Below are positions 50,405 to 60,462 of a stretch of 64,000 nucleotides of DNA, one piece after another. The DNA comes from Marinomonas rhodophyticola (lineage in GTDB: Bacteria; Pseudomonadota; Gammaproteobacteria; Pseudomonadales; Marinomonadaceae): NCBI RefSeq assembly GCF_026113935.1, contig NZ_JAPEUL010000007.1:930001-994000 (forward strand). The letters run 5' to 3'. The translations under genes were made by a program, and so were the position numbers. Position 1 is the stretch's first letter. The number at the start of each line of letters is the position of its first letter. The notes below the pieces were generated by a model, which saw nothing but the letters and a program-made list of their open reading frames with translations, did no database searches and was not told where the DNA came from.

Positions 50405-51705
50405 CTAGCGTTGGTGAACGCATTTGCCAGCAGAGTAGGTGGCTTGGATAGCTCGGTCATCACCAATGGTCATAAAGACAAAAAGTGTCTCTTCGATGCC
50501 TTTTGATAAGGCCAAGCGTGATGTGAGTAGAGGCGTGGCTTTTTTGTCTAAGATGATGAAATCTGCTTCACTACCAACCGTCAGGTTACCAATTTTATCG
50601 TCTAAACGAAGTGCTCTGGCACCACCTAGAGTAGACAAATATAGAGATTTGATTGGGTTTAGGTTCTCGTTCTGTAGCTGAATCACCTTGTAGGCTTCGT
50701 TCATGGTTTGCAGCATGGAAAAGCTGGTTCCACCGCCGACATCTGTGCCAAGGCCAACATTCACTTTATGCTCTTCCGCTTTATTAAGTTTGAATAAACC
50801 GCTACCAATAAACAGGTTAGAGGTTGGACAGAAAGAAATCGCTGAGCCGGTTTCGTGCAATCTATGGTATTCGTTATCACAAAGGTGAATGCCGTGAGCA
50901 AATACAGAACGCTCGCTCAACAGTTTGTGCTGGTCATACACGTCTAGGTAGTTGGTACTTGCAGGGAAAAGGTCTTGTACCCACGCACATTCATCTTTGT
51001 TTTCAGATAGGTGAGTGTGAAGATAAACATCTTTGTATTCACTTAGCAGCTTACCTGCTAATTGCAGCTGCTCGTCTGAACTGGTCGGTGCGAAACGCGG
51101 TGTGATGGCGTAATGCAAGCGACCTTTGTTGTGCCAAGTTTCAATAAGCTCTTTGCTTTCTTGATAGCTCGTTTCCGGTGTGTCTGTTAGATAATCTGGT
51201 GCGTTGCGGTCCATCATGACCTTGCCGCAAATCATACGCAAATTATGGACTTCGCTGGCTTCAAAAAAGCTTCAACAGACACTTTATGTACCGTGCCAAA
51301 TACCAGTGCGGTGGTTGTGCCGTTGCGTAAAAGTTCTTTTAGGAAGCGGTCTGCAACATTGCGAGCATGAGTTTTGTCACTAAACTTACTTTCTTCTGGG
51401 AAGGTGTAGGTGTTTAACCAAGTTAGTAATTGTTCGCCGTATGAGCCGATCATATCGGTTTGTGGGTAATGGATATGTGTATCAATGAAGCCAGGTGTGA
51501 TAAGCGCGTCTGGATGATGCTCAACTAGGGTGTTATCTGGTAGTGTTGGTAGTAGATCGACTGCGTTACCAAGGGCGTAAATCTTATCGTCTTGAATGAC
51601 TAGCAAGCCATCTTCAAAGTATTCATAGGCGGCATCAATGCCGACGTCTTTGGGATCTGCGATGCAGTGAATAATGGCGGAGCGCCACGCTTTCAAATGG
51701 CTCAT
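50405..51705 (-). CDS. guaD: guanine deaminase (frameshifted)
   Basis: About 433 aa after correction. It converts guanine to xanthine. The metal site GFIDTHIHYPQTD, the LHTHLSENKDE motif, the HGIHLCDNE loop and GLGTDVGGGTSFSM are all in the GuaD pattern. The frame is lost near 51272 in a run of six T; one more T joins VEAF to FEASEVHNLRMICGK. The restored length is 1,302 nt. The gene is monocistronic and faces the antitoxin gene. Confidence 0.93.
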
Positions 51706-51793
51706 ATGTTTCTCGTGGGTGTCTTCTAAAATGATTTGAAATATAAAGTTTGACCGAATGGTTATACTTTATCAGGTCTTTTTCGTACTTTCA

Positions 51794-52156
51794 TCAAACC
51801 TTATATTGTGATTTAAGAAATAATCCAATTATTAGTCTTGCTAGTATCACCAAAATAACGCCGAAAGCATCCGCGTAGAAATCTAACCATTCCGCATAGC
51901 GGTTTACATAAGGCTGAATCAGTTCAATGGCGCCACCTAAAAATATGATGAATAAAGACAGCAAGAGAAAGCGTTTCATTGGGCCAAAAGCACATAAAAG
52001 TGCCCATCCACCAAAGCCAATAACATGATGCGTTTTATCAGTACCCGGCACTGATGGAAGGACATCTGCAGGCGTTAATGTAGCTAGGCAGATGATGAAT
52101 GCGCCTAAAACAAAACCGACAGCTTGTGCTGTCGGAGAGGTGAGCTTGTTGATCAT
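51794..52156 (-). CDS. VanZ-like membrane protein
   Basis: 120 aa with four predicted helices and the family landmarks DKTHHVIGFGGWALL and a later AIELIQPYVNRYAEWLDFYADAFG. Role unknown. It overlaps the dbpA stop by four bases. Confidence 0.85.
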   Translation of the reverse strand: MINKLTSPTAQAVGFVLGAFIICLATLTPADVLPSVPGTDKTHHVIGFGGWALLCAFGPMKRFLLLSLFIIFLGGAIELIQPYVNRYAEWLDFYADAFGVILVILARLIIGLFLKSQYKV

Positions 52157-53535
52157 CGTAAAATGCGCGCTCGAATATTTTTGCCTTTGATCTTTTTGTT
52201 TTCGAACTCTTTGACTACCGTTTTAGCCACTTCGTTGTCGACAGAGACATAAGCATGAAAGTCAAAAATATCGATTTTACCAACTTGCGATTTATCCAGT
52301 CCTAGCCCCGCTGTTAATGCGCCTAATATGTCGCCTGGACGAAGCTTGTTTTTACGACCCGCATCAAAAGAGATGGTGGTTTTTTGTGGAATCAAACGAT
52401 AGTGCGGATCAATACTATCCAGTTCGATGAAGTTTGCCGTAGTGTTAAAGCGTGTTTCAATATCACGCACCTTGTAATCGTCTTTGGATGTAACAAGGTT
52501 GACGGCAATACCTGCTGCGCCGGCACGGCCGGTACGACCGATGCGATGGGTATGAACATCGGTATCACGGGTGGTATCGTAGTTAACGACTAGATCAATT
52601 TCTTTTACGTCAATGCCACGAGCAGCGACATCAGTAGCCACTAAGACACAGCTACTTTGGTTGCTAAAACGAACCAATACTTGGTCGCGTTGTCTTTGTT
52701 CAAGGTCGCCATGAATTGCCTGAGCAGCGACTTTATGCTCTGCTAGCCAATCAGCAACCACTTGTGACTCAGCCTTTGTGTTGCAGAACACAATAGCTTG
52801 ACGTGGTTCAAAGTGCTGTAATGTGGCAAGCAGTGTTTCACATTTGTCTTTGTTTTCACTGCGCACAAAAAATTGTTCGATATTCGGTTTAAGGTCTTCT
52901 TGTGCTTCGACTTTAATGCTGATGGGATGGTTTTGGAATTCAGCACTGATGGCTTCAATTCCGTCGCCATAAGTGGCTGAAAAAAGCAGAGTTTGGCGGT
53001 TGCTTGGCGTTAATTCTACGACTTCACGTATGCTGTCGATGAATCCCATATCCAGCATTCGGTCTGCTTCATCCAATACGAGTGTGTTTAAGGCATTGAG
53101 TTTCAGTGATGCCTTGCGTAGGTGCTCCATCAAGCGACCAGGTGTGCCCACAACGATATGCGCGCCATGCTCCAAAGAACCAATCTGTGGACCAAACGGC
53201 ATACCTCCACATAGGCTCAGAACTTTAATGTTGTCCTGAAAACGAGCCATTTTACGTATTTCTTTTGATACTTGATCAGCCAATTCACGTGTCGGACACA
53301 TAACCAAAGCTTGAACGCCAAAGAAGCGTGGGTTGATTTTTAGCAACAGACCAATGGCAAAAGCAATGGTTTTACCACTGCCTGTTTGTGCTTGGGCAAG
53401 AATGTCTTTGCCATCAATCATAGGGGGTAAGCTTTGTTCTTGAATCGGAGTAAAAGTGGTGAACCCCATGTCTGAAAGTAAAGCGGTTAGTTTGGTCGGT
53501 AAAAGATTGTTTAGTGCATGCTGGAATTGGATCAC
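52153..53535 (-). CDS. dbpA: ATP-dependent RNA helicase DbpA
   Basis: About 460 aa from the GTG at 53535, chosen because the sequence then starts close to the E. coli DbpA N-terminus; a TTG start at 53586 is possible. Motifs: AQTGSGKT, VLDEADRMLDMG, SATYG, HRIGRTGRAG, and a C-terminal RNA-binding domain (LRPGDILGALTAGLG) that recognises 23S rRNA hairpin 92. It assists large-subunit assembly. Confidence 0.94.
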   Translation of the reverse strand: MIQFQHALNNLLPTKLTALLSDMGFTTFTPIQEQSLPPMIDGKDILAQAQTGSGKTIAFAIGLLLKINPRFFGVQALVMCPTRELADQVSKEIRKMARFQDNIKVLSLCGGMPFGPQIGSLEHGAHIVVGTPGRLMEHLRKASLKLNALNTLVLDEADRMLDMGFIDSIREVVELTPSNRQTLLFSATYGDGIEAISAEFQNHPISIKVEAQEDLKPNIEQFFVRSENKDKCETLLATLQHFEPRQAIVFCNTKAESQVVADWLAEHKVAAQAIHGDLEQRQRDQVLVRFSNQSSCVLVATDVAARGIDVKEIDLVVNYDTTRDTDVHTHRIGRTGRAGAAGIAVNLVTSKDDYKVRDIETRFNTTANFIELDSIDPHYRLIPQKTTISFDAGRKNKLRPGDILGALTAGLGLDKSQVGKIDIFDFHAYVSVDNEVAKTVVKEFENKKIKGKNIRARILR

Positions 53536-53707
53536 AAGAGACTCGTTCGATGGAATAAATAATGGGCAAAGGATACCAGAAAACAACGCTGAATACTTTT
53601 CTTAACTATTTATTCCGTGTTGATTTTATGATTTTTAGGTAAAGTAGGCGTAAGTATAGATATAGTTGTATTGGCGCGGGTTTTGTTTACGGATTGGCAA
53701 CGAGTGG

Positions 53708-55225
53708 ATGATGGCTTCTTCAAGGAATAATGTGAAAAATAAAAACACACACTACATTGTCTTTTTTATTGTTTTTGCATGTGGTGTTGTGGCCAATTTT
53801 ATGCCGTGGGAATGGAGTCCTCTATGGGTGTTTAGTGTATTGGCTTTGGTTTTGTCTTTTTATACAAAAAAATTCTTATCGAAATACTACTCTGTCCTTG
53901 ATTCTGTCAAGAAACGGATCGAAATAGATGAACTTACTGGTTTATATAGTCGTTATCAGATTCAACAAGAGTTAAGTCAATTAATTCTTAATTGTCATGC
54001 GCAAGACAAAAAATTAGCGGCTTTAGTGTTGGATTTAGATCATTTTAAAACCATTAATGATGCGTTTGGTCATGAAATTGGCGATAAGCTACTGGCTAGT
54101 GTCGCTCAGCGTCTTGTTTTTGTTTGTCCGCCACAGGCTGTGGCAGGGTATTTGGGCGGGGATACCTTTCTGGTTTTGTTGGCGCTGAACAGTGATCAGG
54201 GTAAATCGGATTTGGTGACTTTATCCAAAAGTATCATAGATCATGTTAGTCAGAGTTACCTTGTCGATGCGTTGACGCTTAATATTGGCTGTTCGATTGG
54301 TGTTGCTATGTACCCAGAGTTTGGTTTGGATGCGGCAGCATTAATGAAAAACGCCGATATGGCTGTGTATCGCGCCAAGTCCGCGGGTCGAGCCACGTAT
54401 TATTTTTACGATGGTGAAATGGGGAAACAGTTTGCGCGGAATGTCAGAATAGAGACTCGTTTGCGACAGGCTTTACAAAATGAGCGTTTAGAATTGCACT
54501 TTCAGCCCAAGGTGGATCTCATCACTGAGCACTGTGTGGGGATGGAGGCGCTATTACGCTGGAATGATGAGGAACTGGGGCGTGTATCTCCGGCAGAGTT
54601 TATTCCGATTGCTGAGCAGACTGGCGTGATTTTGCCTTTGGGTGAGTGGGTGTTTGAACAAACGTTTCGACATATTTTGGAATGGCAAAAGCAGGGCATT
54701 ACCGTCCCTCCAATCGCGATTAACTGTTCGGCAGCGCAGCTCAAAAGAGTGGATTTTTTACCTAAACTATTAATGTTGTTGGATAAATATAAGATTGATC
54801 CCAGTTTATTAGAGATTGAAGTGACGGAATCCATTTTGATTGAAGACGCAAAAAGTTGCGCGGAGCTTTTGCGTCAAATGAGTCATCTTGGTATTAAGCT
54901 GGCCATTGATGATTTTGGCACGGGATATTCGAGCTTGAGTTATTTGAAAGATCTTCCTTTTCATTATGTGAAAATAGATCAGGTATTCATCCGAAATATT
55001 GTTGATGATAAAAGTCATGCGGCCTTAACGAACGCCATTATCAGTCTCAGCCACAGTTTGAACTTGAAAGTCATTGCTGAGGGTATTACAAGTCTAGAAC
55101 AACTTACCTTGTTACGTGAATATGGCTGCGATATAGGCCAGGGCTATCTGTTCAGTAAAGCGCTTGGTGCGGATTCTTTAGCGAGTGATCCTATGATTGT
55201 CGCACTGAATGAACAGGCACTATAG
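53708..55225 (+). CDS. membrane GGDEF-EAL protein, probable c-di-GMP phosphodiesterase
   Basis: About 505 aa. ATG at 53708 (or 53711) is used; the TTG 42 bases upstream is less likely. Two membrane helices (about residues 18-35 and 38-55) lead into a GGDEF domain whose signature has become GGDTF, so cyclase activity is unlikely. The EAL domain keeps EALLRW, EVTESILIED, DDFGTGYSS and KIDQVF, so it should degrade c-di-GMP, perhaps under control of the degenerate domain. Confidence 0.9.
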   Translation: MMASSRNNVKNKNTHYIVFFIVFACGVVANFMPWEWSPLWVFSVLALVLSFYTKKFLSKYYSVLDSVKKRIEIDELTGLYSRYQIQQELSQLILNCHAQDKKLAALVLDLDHFKTINDAFGHEIGDKLLASVAQRLVFVCPPQAVAGYLGGDTFLVLLALNSDQGKSDLVTLSKSIIDHVSQSYLVDALTLNIGCSIGVAMYPEFGLDAAALMKNADMAVYRAKSAGRATYYFYDGEMGKQFARNVRIETRLRQALQNERLELHFQPKVDLITEHCVGMEALLRWNDEELGRVSPAEFIPIAEQTGVILPLGEWVFEQTFRHILEWQKQGITVPPIAINCSAAQLKRVDFLPKLLMLLDKYKIDPSLLEIEVTESILIEDAKSCAELLRQMSHLGIKLAIDDFGTGYSSLSYLKDLPFHYVKIDQVFIRNIVDDKSHAALTNAIISLSHSLNLKVIAEGITSLEQLTLLREYGCDIGQGYLFSKALGADSLASDPMIVALNEQAL

Positions 55226-55270
55226 TCTGGCAACAAGTATTGCTGTCCAACTATGCGCTTAGCGATGCCA

Positions 55271-56205
55271 TTACAGCGTGCCGTCTTTACGTACTTTTTC
55301 TTTTAACGTATCCCAGAATTGTGTGAGATTAGGGTTCTGATTAAACCTTGAACGGTATAGTCGTATTTCCAGCGGAATATTCCAGTTGGCCTCTCCTGCC
55401 AACGCTACTTTTCCATAGTTCAGCGTGTCTAGCATCAGGCGTTTAGGAATCCAACCTATGCCGTAGCCCTCTTTTACCATGGCTTTGATACTGACCGAAT
55501 GGTAGTTCTCGGACAGTGTCTGCAGCTGCGGGATGTCTCTTTGACGCTGTAGATGGTGATGTATCACAGGCTGTAAAAAGAGTTTTCATAGTAGCCAATA
55601 TAAGGCAGCGGTTTTCTTTTTACTCCGGGCAGGGTGAATTTGGGTTGCCCTGTGTTGTCTGTGGCACTACATGGAATAAGTGTCTCTTCGGCAATAACCA
55701 AATGCTCGTATTGTTCATCATCGAGGGCACGGATAAAGTTGATCGCAGGATGCCAGTAGCACAACATGATGTCGCATTGTTGGTCCATAAGCGCATTGAC
55801 AAAATCAATCCCTAACCATGAGCTTGATTTCATGTTGATGTCTAAATCAACATTGATACTTTGACAAAACGGTTCAATGACGTCTTTGTAAAAACTCAGA
55901 AATAATGTTTGTGTTGTTACAAAGCGTATTTGAGACTCTTCCTGTTTGCGAATTTCTTGGCAGCGCTCTTTGGCGTCTCGTAATTGTCTTGTAATCAGCT
56001 CTGCGCTTTGAAGAAAGACTTCTCCTGCTGGCGTTAAAGATAAAGGCAGGGTGTTTCTGTCTATCAGGGTGACGCGCATTTCCTCTTCGAGCAGTTTAAT
56101 GCGTCGGCTAAAAGTTGGTTGTGTAACGTTTTGCTCATCCGCTGCACGAGAAAAATGACGTGTTTTCGCGAGCGCAATAAAGTCTTCAAGCCATCTTATT
56201 TCCAT
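55271..56205 (-). CDS. LysR-family transcriptional regulator (frameshifted)
   Basis: About 311 aa from the ATG at 56205, with the perfect site GGGAGG four bases away. The winged helix-turn-helix is typical (RHFSRAADEQNVTQPTFSRRIKLLEEE). The effector domain breaks near 55582 in a T-run: ENSF then LQPVIHHHLQRQRDIPQ follows in the other frame. One missing T gives 936 nt. It lies 49 bases downstream of the dipeptide ABC operon on the same strand and may regulate it. Confidence 0.9.
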
Positions 56206-56254
56206 ACAACCTCCCAAGAGAACGAAGGTATGTGTTTGAGTAATAGTGAGAGAA

Positions 56255-57266
56255 TCATAATCTTCTCTCCTCAATTGCATGGCAAGCCACGCTACTGCCA
56301 TCACTTTGTAGCACCATCGCAGGGGATTGTTCATAACAACGCTGATTTGCGTAAGGGCAGCGAGCCTGAAAAACACAGCCAATAGGTTTTTCTGTTGGGG
56401 TTGGTACTTCACCAATTAAACGAATAGGTTGCGCAATGTTGCTGTCCAAGCGCGGGATCGCTGATAACAAGGCTCTGGTATAAGGGTGCTTAGGCGCGCT
56501 GAATAATGTGCGTGTCGGAGCTAATTCACATACGCGCCCTAAATACATAACCGCCACACGTGTGGCGAAATGTTCCACTACAGCGAGGTCGTGAGTGATA
56601 AACAAGTAGCTTAGATTGCGTTCTTCTTGTTTATCCATCATCAAGTTAAGCACTTGAGCTTGTACTGATACGTCTAATGCGGATAAAGGCTCGTCGGCGA
56701 CAATAAAGTCTGGTTCCACAGAAAGCGCACGAGCAAGACTTATACGTTGTCGTTGTCCACCTGAAAACTCATGGGGATAACGGTCTGAACTTGATGCAGA
56801 AATGCCCACGGATTCGAGTAATTCGTCAATTTTCTCATCCACTTGAGTCTGTGAAAGCTGTGGGTTATGGAAAGAAATGGGGCTCGCTAAGAGTTTGGTA
56901 AACCGTCATTCTAGGGTTCAAAGACGCATAAGGGTTCTGAAATACCATTTGCATACGGCGACGAAAAAACATGCGTTGGCGATTGTTTAACTGGTCAATA
57001 CGCTGATCAAGGTAATGTATTTCCCCCGCACTTGGTTTGGTTAACCCCATAATAACGCGTGCTAATGTGGATTTGCCACAACCTGTTTCACCGACGACAC
57101 ATAAGGTTTCACCTTGATTGATCGTGAGATTAACGCCATTAAGAGCATGAACACTGTCTTTGTGTCGTTTAAATTTACCTTCATGGAGGCGCCATTGACT
57201 GAGCCAGCTTTCATTGGTTGAGAAGGCTTTTTCTAAACCACTAATCTGAATAAGAGGGGTGACCAT
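56255..57266 (-). CDS. oligopeptide/dipeptide ABC transporter ATPase, OppF type (frameshifted)
   Basis: About 336 aa after correction. Walker A GETGCGKST, Q-loop VFQNPYASLNP, signature FSGGQRQR, Walker B FIVADEPLSALD and the C-terminal oligopeptide domain with the cysteine cluster CVFQARCPYANQRC are present. The frame breaks near 56888 (run of four C): removing one joins SEP to ISFHNPQLSQ. Restored length is 1,011 nt. It starts where the OppD-type gene ends (TGATG). Confidence 0.9.
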
Positions 57267-58264
57267 CAGTTTGCCTCCTGATCTTGTTCAGCAAACTCAT
57301 TGAGCATGTCTTCTACTAAAAAACAGGCCACACTAGATACGCCACTGTAAATAAAACGAGGTTGTTCCTCTCGGCACTTTTGCGTTGCGTAAGGGCATCT
57401 CGGGTGGAAGGCGCAACCGGAAGGGCGCTCAGCCAGTGATGGCATGCTGCCCTGAATTTGGTTCAATCTTTGTCCTGGTAACGTCATTTGGGGTAAGGCA
57501 TTCAGTAAGCCCTGTGTATAAGGATGTTGCGGATCATTAATGATTTCCAGTGTGGGTCCTTCTTCGACAATATGACCGGCATACATGACAATAGTCCGCT
57601 CAGCCACTTTAGACACTACGCCAAGGTCATGACTAATCAGCACTAACGCCACGCCATTGTCTCTGCAGATTGCCAGTAGCAGCTGTAGAATTTCCGCTTG
57701 AATGGTGACGTCCAGTGCTGTTGTCGGTTCATCTGCAATAATAATATCTGGGTTTAGCAACAAAACCGAAGCAATGATGACCCTTTGTCTCATGCCGCCA
57801 GATAATTCGTGTGGGTATTGGTTAAAGCGTTTTTCAGGCGAGGCTATTTGGACGTGGTGCAGTTTTTCGATGGCAATATTGCGCGCGTCTTTGTAAGAGA
57901 TTTTAGTATGGCTGCGGATGGTTTCGACCAGCTGATCGCCAATGGTTAAAACGGGGTTAAGCGTCATCATAGGGTCTTGAAATATCATCGCAATGCGTTT
58001 GCCACGAATTTCCTGAAGTTGACGCAGGTTCATTTTGGTCAGTTCTTTGTTTTCTAATTTAATGGAACCGGATTCGATATACCCAGGTTTGCCAATCAAG
58101 TTCACAATAGAGAAGCCCAATACCGATTTTCCCGCACCAGATTCCCCTACAATCGCGATGCGCTCTCCACGGTTTAGCGTGAAGCTGACGTCAATGAGGG
58201 CGGCGAGTTCGCGCTCTTTAGTGTGAAAGTTGACGTGGAGGTTGCTGACGCTTAGTAAATTCAT
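57266..58264 (-). CDS. oligopeptide/dipeptide ABC transporter ATPase, OppD type
   Basis: About 332 aa from the ATG at 58264, one base after the upstream permease stop. Walker A GESGAGKSV, LSGGMRQR signature, Walker B IIADEPTTALD and a C-terminal CAFHPRCPYATQKC cluster. Partner ATPase of the OppF-type subunit. Confidence 0.93.
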   Translation of the reverse strand: MNLLSVSNLHVNFHTKERELAALIDVSFTLNRGERIAIVGESGAGKSVLGFSIVNLIGKPGYIESGSIKLENKELTKMNLRQLQEIRGKRIAMIFQDPMMTLNPVLTIGDQLVETIRSHTKISYKDARNIAIEKLHHVQIASPEKRFNQYPHELSGGMRQRVIIASVLLLNPDIIIADEPTTALDVTIQAEILQLLLAICRDNGVALVLISHDLGVVSKVAERTIVMYAGHIVEEGPTLEIINDPQHPYTQGLLNALPQMTLPGQRLNQIQGSMPSLAERPSGCAFHPRCPYATQKCREEQPRFIYSGVSSVACFLVEDMLNEFAEQDQEAN

Positions 58265-58265
58265 T

Positions 58266-59204
58266 TTAGTCTTTGTAGGTCCTAGGGTTAAGGTGGTCGC
58301 GTAGCCAATCACCAAGAAGATTCATGACGAGAATCAAGAGTATTAGGGTGAGGCTTGGTATCACACAGATCCACCAAGATCCAGCAAACATGTAAGCAAA
58401 TCCTGCGGATATCAAGGAGCCAAGAGAGGGTTCAGTGGCTGGCATGCCTAAGCCTAAAAAAGACAAGGCGGCTTCAGCGACAATGGCATTGGCGATTTGC
58501 ACGGTAAAAATGACCAAAATTGGGGACAAGGTGTTAGGTAGGATATGGCGAAACATGATGCGTTTAGAGCTGATGCCCATGACACGAGCTGCATCGACGT
58601 ATTCTTTCTGCTTTTCGGCCAATACCGAAGCACGAATCGTACGTGCGAAAAGTGGCCACTCAGTCAAACCAATTACTAAAATCAGAATAACCATCGCCAG
58701 TTGTTGATATAACGCAATGCCAAATAAAGATTGAAAAATAGCAAGAAAAACAATGGCCACCATCATGTTTGAGAAAGACAGTTGGATGTCCGCACAACGC
58801 ATTAAAAAGTTATCGATGCGTCCACCCAAATATCCTGCGATGAGGCCGATACAGATGCCTAATGTCGCTTGTATTAATACGGCACAAATACCTATTGTTA
58901 AGGAAAGTCGCGTGCCGTACAGGATGACTGACAATAAATCACGCCCTTGAGCATCTGTGCCGAATAAAAACCGTTCGTCACCACTGATCCAGCTCGGCGC
59001 GATCTCGGCGTTCATGAGATCCATAAAGGCCGGATCTGCTATATCAAATGGCGCTACCAATGGTGCTAACAGGGCAACAAGGCAGTAAAAAAGAAAAACA
59101 ATCAAGGCTAGGATAGCCAGTTTGTCACCGACAAAGCCAGACCAAACATGGTGCCAGCGGCTGCTTGGGATAGGATGAATAAGGTCTTTTTTCGAGTACT
59201 TCAT
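58266..59204 (-). CDS. oligopeptide/dipeptide ABC transporter permease, OppC/DppC type
   Basis: 312 aa with six helices. An N-terminal segment before the first helix (KLAILALIVFLFYCLVALLAPLV) and the EAA-type loop YVDAARVMGISSKRIMFRHILPN are the DppC pattern. Overlaps the upstream permease (ATGA at 59201-59204). Confidence 0.94.
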   Translation of the reverse strand: MKYSKKDLIHPIPSSRWHHVWSGFVGDKLAILALIVFLFYCLVALLAPLVAPFDIADPAFMDLMNAEIAPSWISGDERFLFGTDAQGRDLLSVILYGTRLSLTIGICAVLIQATLGICIGLIAGYLGGRIDNFLMRCADIQLSFSNMMVAIVFLAIFQSLFGIALYQQLAMVILILVIGLTEWPLFARTIRASVLAEKQKEYVDAARVMGISSKRIMFRHILPNTLSPILVIFTVQIANAIVAEAALSFLGLGMPATEPSLGSLISAGFAYMFAGSWWICVIPSLTLILLILVMNLLGDWLRDHLNPRTYKD

Positions 59205-60181
59205 AATCCGTGACTCGCTAAGCGTACGGTGGGATTGACCAATCCGTAAATTAAGTCCACTAAGGTATTAGTGATAACAAATATGCCTCCAACGACGATT
59301 AAATACGCAGAGACAAGCGGTGTGTCTACTCGGTTAACCGCATCCATAAACAAAAAACCCATGCCGGGCCACTGGAAAATAGTTTCTGTCAATATGGTAT
59401 AAGCCACCAAAGTCCCTGCTTGAATACCGCCAACGGTTATAACAGGCAGCATGGTGTTCTTTAGGGCGTGTTTAAAATAAATGCGTGGTGCAGATAGCCC
59501 TTTTGACCAAGCAAAGCGAATGTATTCTGACTGTAAAACCTCCATCATTTCAGCTCGTATTAAGCGAACAAAAATTGGCATCAAGGCAATGGCTAGGGAG
59601 AAACTAGGAAGGAGCAGGTGTTTTAAGCCGTCTTTAGTAAATAGTCCGCTTTCCCATAAGCCAAAAATCTCGGTCGTCTGTCCTCTACCAAAACTGGGGG
59701 CCATATTCAATTCAATCGAAAAGATATAGACCATAAGAATGGCGACAATAAAGATAGGCACAGAGAGGCCAATCGAGCTGACGATCATTAATAGGCGGGA
59801 GAGTATGTGTTTAGGCTTAATCGCTGCTAACACCCCGCAAGGTGTTGCCACAAGGACAATGATTAAAATGGCGCAAAATGCCAGCTCTAATGTGGCGGGT
59901 AATTTGTTAAGAATCACATCTAAAGCTGGCTCTTTATAATAATAAGATGTGCCTAAGTCGCCGTGCAGTACGCCCTTTGCAAAGCGCCAATATTGACTGA
60001 AAAAACCATCGTTTAAGCCTAATTCGTTGCGAAGTTGATTACGCTCTTCTGGTGATACTGTCATACCAACCATTTGTTGCACTGGATCACCTAGTTTGTC
60101 TTGTATGGCAAAGCTGATGATGCTGATAATGATCATAACAAAACAAGCCTGCATTAAGCGGCGGAGTAAGAATATCAACAT
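59201..60181 (-). CDS. oligopeptide/dipeptide ABC transporter permease, OppB/DppB type
   Basis: 326 aa. Begins MLIFLLRRLMQACFVMIIIS, with the GLNDGFFSQYWRFAKGVLHGDLGTSY block and an EAA loop YIRFAWSKGLSAPRIYFKHALKN, all typical of DppB. The substrate is not defined by sequence. Confidence 0.94.
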   Translation of the reverse strand: MLIFLLRRLMQACFVMIIISIISFAIQDKLGDPVQQMVGMTVSPEERNQLRNELGLNDGFFSQYWRFAKGVLHGDLGTSYYYKEPALDVILNKLPATLELAFCAILIIVLVATPCGVLAAIKPKHILSRLLMIVSSIGLSVPIFIVAILMVYIFSIELNMAPSFGRGQTTEIFGLWESGLFTKDGLKHLLLPSFSLAIALMPIFVRLIRAEMMEVLQSEYIRFAWSKGLSAPRIYFKHALKNTMLPVITVGGIQAGTLVAYTILTETIFQWPGMGFLFMDAVNRVDTPLVSAYLIVVGGIFVITNTLVDLIYGLVNPTVRLASHGL

Positions 60182-60462
60182 GGAATGAGACCTTTCACGA
60201 CTACTGCGCTCTCCAATACTTTGTTAAAAACAGACTCAAAATGCTCATTTATACCCCATAGACTCGGCTTTGGCTCTCTGCGTCGCTCTAACACCTGCAT
60301 CCATGTAGGTGTCCGCTTTTTCGTCTGTTTTTGCCTCGTCTTGGCTTCGCTCGTGACATCGTGCAAAGTTCTCATGGAATAATTTTATTCCTTTTGGCCT
60401 TTGCTAGAGTTATTTTAGTCATTGCCTTTTGAACAAATGTGCCCGCAACACACTTGGGATTT
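60182..60462 (-). other. 281-bp gap between binding protein and oppB
   Basis: No supported gene; open frames on both strands here are not protein-like. It contains a palindromic element (60291-60312). The T-rich stretch at 60380-60415 may hold the stem that reduces transcription of the membrane components, but no clear terminator is seen. Confidence 0.45.
60291..60312. repeat. palindromic intergenic element
   Basis: ACACCT...AGGTGT with CAT/ATG inside and one mismatch forms a hairpin. It resembles the hairpin at 21522-21547 in style (both contain TGTAGGT or CATGTAGG), so both may belong to one dispersed repeat family. Confidence 0.5.
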
